DNA from: Oscheius dolichura | Lineage: Eukaryota; Nematoda; Chromadorea; Rhabditida; Rhabditidae | Length of the DNA: 64,000 nucleotides | NCBI GenBank assembly: GCA_932521035.1 | Contig: OW051495.1 | Coordinates: 3,534,001 to 3,598,000, forward strand | Direction: 5' to 3' | In this document: one piece after another, positions 60,901 through 64,000 of the stretch | Layout: each line of letters opens with the position of its first letter | Position numbering within the stretch: position 1 is the first letter of the stretch | The notes under the pieces: generated by a model | What the model saw: the letters and a program-made list of their open reading frames with translations, nothing else | Database searches by the model: none | Told to the model about the DNA's origin: nothing | Position numbers and translations under genes: made by a program

Positions 60901-63900
60901 TGTCCAGCTGGATCCACTTCCTCACCTCCGAGTCCTTGTATCCCCTGGCCGAGGCGCGTACCAATTCATAGGTGTATCCGGGCATTCGGGAATTGGCCCA
61001 CTCGATTTCTTCTCGTTCTCCGGTCTCATTTAACTGGGCTGTCAGTTCCGACTGTAGCGACTTTTTGTGCTCATTGAGGACGACTTTGCAGGTAGTGTTC
61101 CTGGAGGGAGCGCCTCCATCGGTGGCCGTCACCGCGAACTCCACCGACGTCTCCTTACTCAGCACCTCCGTTCCATCGTAGATGATCTCTCCCCCGTCCG
61201 TTATCCGGAATCGGCCATCGTCCGTCGTGTATCTCACGTAGTTGTTAGGCGCCGTCACGTCCGCGTCCTCAGCCGAAACAGCACCCACCACTCCGCCGGG
61301 GCTGATGTTGGCATCCACCACAAGAGAGTAGCGGCTGTTCGTGAATACCGGGTAGTTGTCATTTATGTCTCTAAACCTTTTTTTTCTTCCCTTGTGAAAT
61401 ACCCACCTGACAGTGACGACAACCGTAGCCGTACTGCTCTTGGGAGGCTGCCCCTTGTCCGTCGCTCGGACAGTCACCGTCAGATTGTCGCTGTCCATGG
61501 TGTCTCTGAAACAGGGCATGTCTCTCCTTCTCCTCCCTTTCGTACCTGTCCAACTTCCCTATGAATAGGATGCCCTGGCTAAAGTCGATGGGTATCCCCT
61601 CGGGCACATCCTCCAAACTGTAGGTGATGCTGCCGTTCTCCCCCAGATCCGGGTCGACAGCCGTTATCCTCTGCTTCAGGTTGCGCTCCTCGTCCACGGT
61701 CACCTCGTAGACGTCCTTTTCGAATCGAGGAGAATTATCGTTGACGTCTTTGACGACGATCTTCCCCGGACAGTCGGTCCACTTTCCCTTGTCGTCCGTC
61801 GCCCTGACCGTCAGGTCGAATCTCTCGAACTTCTCCCTGTCCACGGGGTTCAGAGAGCGCAGTTCGCCTTCTTCCGAAATGGAGAACTGCTCGGCTCCCA
61901 GTCCCAGGAGACTGTATCGAATTGCTTTCCCCCGTGCATTGACGGTTCCTAACAAGGCTGGATTGCTGTTTTCGAGAATGTAGAAGAGGAAACTGTCGTG
62001 GTCGAATTTCGGGGCGCCGGCACTGGAGGGGACGCCCTCGACGAGCACTTCCACCCGGCAGCGGCCTTGGTCCGTCACCACGAAAAATTCACTTTTGTGT
62101 GGTTTTAGCAGTTCCGGCTTCTGTATTTTGACAGTGGCCGATCGGTCGTCTCCGGTGAGCTCGAAGGCGTCTCCGTCTTCTAGACGGAGGCCGGTGACAC
62201 TACGACTGAACTTGAGGACGAGCGGGGTGGAGAAGGATAAATTGTCAGCATCCACACGGGCCGTCGTCAAGGGAAGACAGAGAGGAATCGTGATCGAAGA
62301 GGAACCAGAGTAGACGAAGGTGACAAAAAGCTTCCCAGTAGTCGTCTGGCCGTTGTTATCTTGCTCTTTTGCCTGGAAAAGGTATCAGTAACCGGGAAAA
62401 GCCTTACCGAGACGCTGAACACCTTCTCGCCTAGCTCGGCAGGCATTTTGAGTACAGTGACTGCCCCTGTGGAGGCATCTACTGCTATATAGTCATTCTC
62501 TTCTATGAAATATCTGGAATAGTCATTGAATACTTTGGATGGGCCTGCCCACCGTATGGAATTCTTCCCACTGTCGTCGCCGTCGACGGCCGACAGCTGT
62601 AGGATTTGCTGTCCCACGGCGGTGGCCTCTGCTTTGAGGTCAGACTTCCATATCGGTGGCTCACTGGAATGTTCTCTTTCAGTTAGAAAAATACTGATTT
62701 ACTCTTGGACGTCGATGACCTGAACGGCGATGGTGTGCTGGGTGGAGTGGCTCTTCTTCTCCGGGTCGCCGTCCTCCGCCGTGACCACAATCTCGTGTGT
62801 CTTCCTCCTAAATCCCCGTATATTCCCAAGAGATGCCCGTCTACTTTTCATAGTCCAGGCCCTTCTTCAGTTTCAGCGTCGTCCAGCACTCCCCGTTCCC
62901 GCATTTTTGTTTCTCGACGGCGAAAAAGTCGTCTTCATTGAGAGAAAACCTCGCCAGTCCGCCGACTCCCGTGTCGGGGTCGACTGTCCTTATTTTGGTC
63001 AGCACCGACCCTTCCGGGGTATCCTAAAACACTCCTTGTCCTCCAAATAAGAATGGATACTTCTCGAAGGGAGAGGATGGCGGGTGCCGCCACGAAGACG
63101 GGCGCATTGTCGTTGACATCGACGACCTGCACGTCCAGGGAGGCGCGGGATTGGCGCTTCCCCACGAGGACGAGCGAAAACGACAGTCCACCGTCCCTCT
63201 GAAAATGGCTCGGTCTATCTCATCCCGTTTTGCCTCTTTTTGTCATCTGCGCACTTAGCCTTTTGGTTATGTGTCGCGGCTATTCCCCTGGAAACCACTT
63301 GGCGCCCGGTTGTTAGTGATCAGGACATCCCCCCACCCCTCCTCCCTCCTCGGCCGGGTGGTAGGTAACGGGAGTCACTCGGGGGATCCCATTGAATATT
63401 AGATGTTAATAGACGTCAGAGTCCATCTGGCAGGGGGCGGCTCTCTTGACCACCGGGAATGGCACCGGGGGTAGTTGGCCCTTTTGCTGTTTGCTGTAAC
63501 CCCAAGCAAGGAGCGACGATGCTCCTGCTCGTCGTGTGTTGGGCCAGCGGCTTAGCTCTGCGCATCGGTCTCCGGGTCACAATAGCCAAGGGAACGGGGA
63601 GGCGACACATCAATGGAGAAGCAGCCGGGGATTTCCGGGGCTCGATCTCACGACGAAAAAGGTGACGGTCGGGGGGATAATGGCAGACAGAGAGAACCGG
63701 GCAGTCTTTTTTCGGGGCGACGTGAATTAGGCGAGGAGGCCACCCAATTAGGCGCGGGACATTATCAGCAGATGATGAAGGAACGCGCAGCTGTACACAC
63801 AGACAGGGACAGCGACAGTCCTCTCTCTCAATTTACGCGGGACAACCAAAAAACTTACGTCAGCTTCAAGTTCCTTGACCAGGGACAGCGTGGCACAGCT

Positions 63901-63961
63901 GGCATTCAGCTTGGAGACGGCGAAGTGGCGGCCCGGGTCACCGGAGAGGATCTTCACCGAG
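57962..63961 (-). CDS. Cadherin-superfamily adhesion receptor (partial, 5' end outside window)
   Basis: At least seven extracellular cadherin repeats are seen, each ending in the calcium-binding DxNDNxPxF motif: DVNDNAPVF (about 63100), DVNDNSPRF (61740), DINDNYPVF (61360), NVNDN (60370), DANDNRPQI (59980), DRNDNCPIF (59335) and DVNDNFPRF (58920). DRE-type motifs (VDREKFERFDLTVRATD, FDREQLAEHRITV) also occur. The single transmembrane helix is VAGLAVVTSVVALLVVACLC (about 58080-58140). The cytoplasmic tail is only about 40 residues, without a catenin-binding region, so it is not a classical cadherin. It is likely of protocadherin, CDHR or dachsous-like type. Introns are about 35-60 bp except one of about 550 bp near 63200-63750. 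The first visible exon starts at an acceptor near 63962. Confidence 0.9.
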
Positions 63962-64000
63962 CTGGGGCAGATAACGACCGGCAGGGGACGGGAGAGGGGC

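Overview
This is a nuclear segment from a multicellular animal, almost certainly a bilaterian, with a very compact genome. The evidence is the gene set (Pax2/5/8-type paired gene, NR2C/TR4-type nuclear receptor, calcium-channel alpha2-delta subunit, cadherin, NOVA-like, Quaking/GLD-1-like and Boule/DAZ-like RNA-binding proteins) and canonical GT-AG introns that are nearly all about 32-45 bp. The phylum cannot be fixed from this window. Introns this short, polypyrimidine-AG signals just before many start codons, and same-strand genes packed 110-570 bp apart suggest one of the small-genome invertebrate lineages with spliced-leader trans-splicing.

Base composition is a mosaic by eye. AT-rich blocks (about 1-5.1 kb, 28.6-44.9 kb, 52.6-56.9 kb) carry mostly housekeeping or RNA-metabolism genes: mitochondrial RNA polymerase, atlastin, a zinc-finger/RGG/RS protein, NOVA-like, NEMF/Rqc2, cytosolic Trp-tRNA synthetase, Boule-like, Quaking-like, a P-loop protein, a coiled-coil protein and UDP-glucuronate decarboxylase. 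GC-rich blocks (about 5.5-28.6 kb, 45-52.6 kb, 57-64 kb) carry mostly membrane, neural and developmental genes: a three-finger-like receptor, alpha2-delta, stomatin, SLC17-like transporter, NR2C, Pax, a mucin-like protein, a tetraspan-like protein and a cadherin. Two genes cross a boundary.

Layout: 1-5.1 kb (+) POLRMT 3' end, an unrecognised gene, poorly preserved coding-like sequence, atlastin. 5.1-16.1 kb (-) three-finger-like protein, alpha2-delta, stomatin. 16.5-18.2 kb (+) SLC17-like. 18.6-24.7 kb (-) NR2C. 24.7-28.7 kb no recognised gene. 28.7-31.7 kb (-) a small secreted cysteine-rich protein and the zinc-finger/RGG/RS gene. 32.0-38.1 kb (+) NOVA-like and NEMF. 38.2-40.9 kb (-) WARS and Boule-like. 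41.4-44.6 kb (+) Quaking-like and a P-loop protein. 44.8-46.1 kb (-) two-RRM protein. 46.5-49.4 kb (+) Pax2/5/8. 49.9-64 kb (-) mucin-like, coiled-coil, UXS1, tetraspan-like and cadherin, all co-oriented.

The most notable structural signal is that four introns well above the usual size each contain a repeat: a 626-bp inverted-repeat element, a 736-bp foldback element, and two tRNA-like (SINE-type) sequences. For the two inverted-repeat elements, removing the element returns the intron to about 60-70 bp. Exon structures were assembled by eye from splice signals, reading frame and family similarity. CDS coordinates give the outer limits and include introns.
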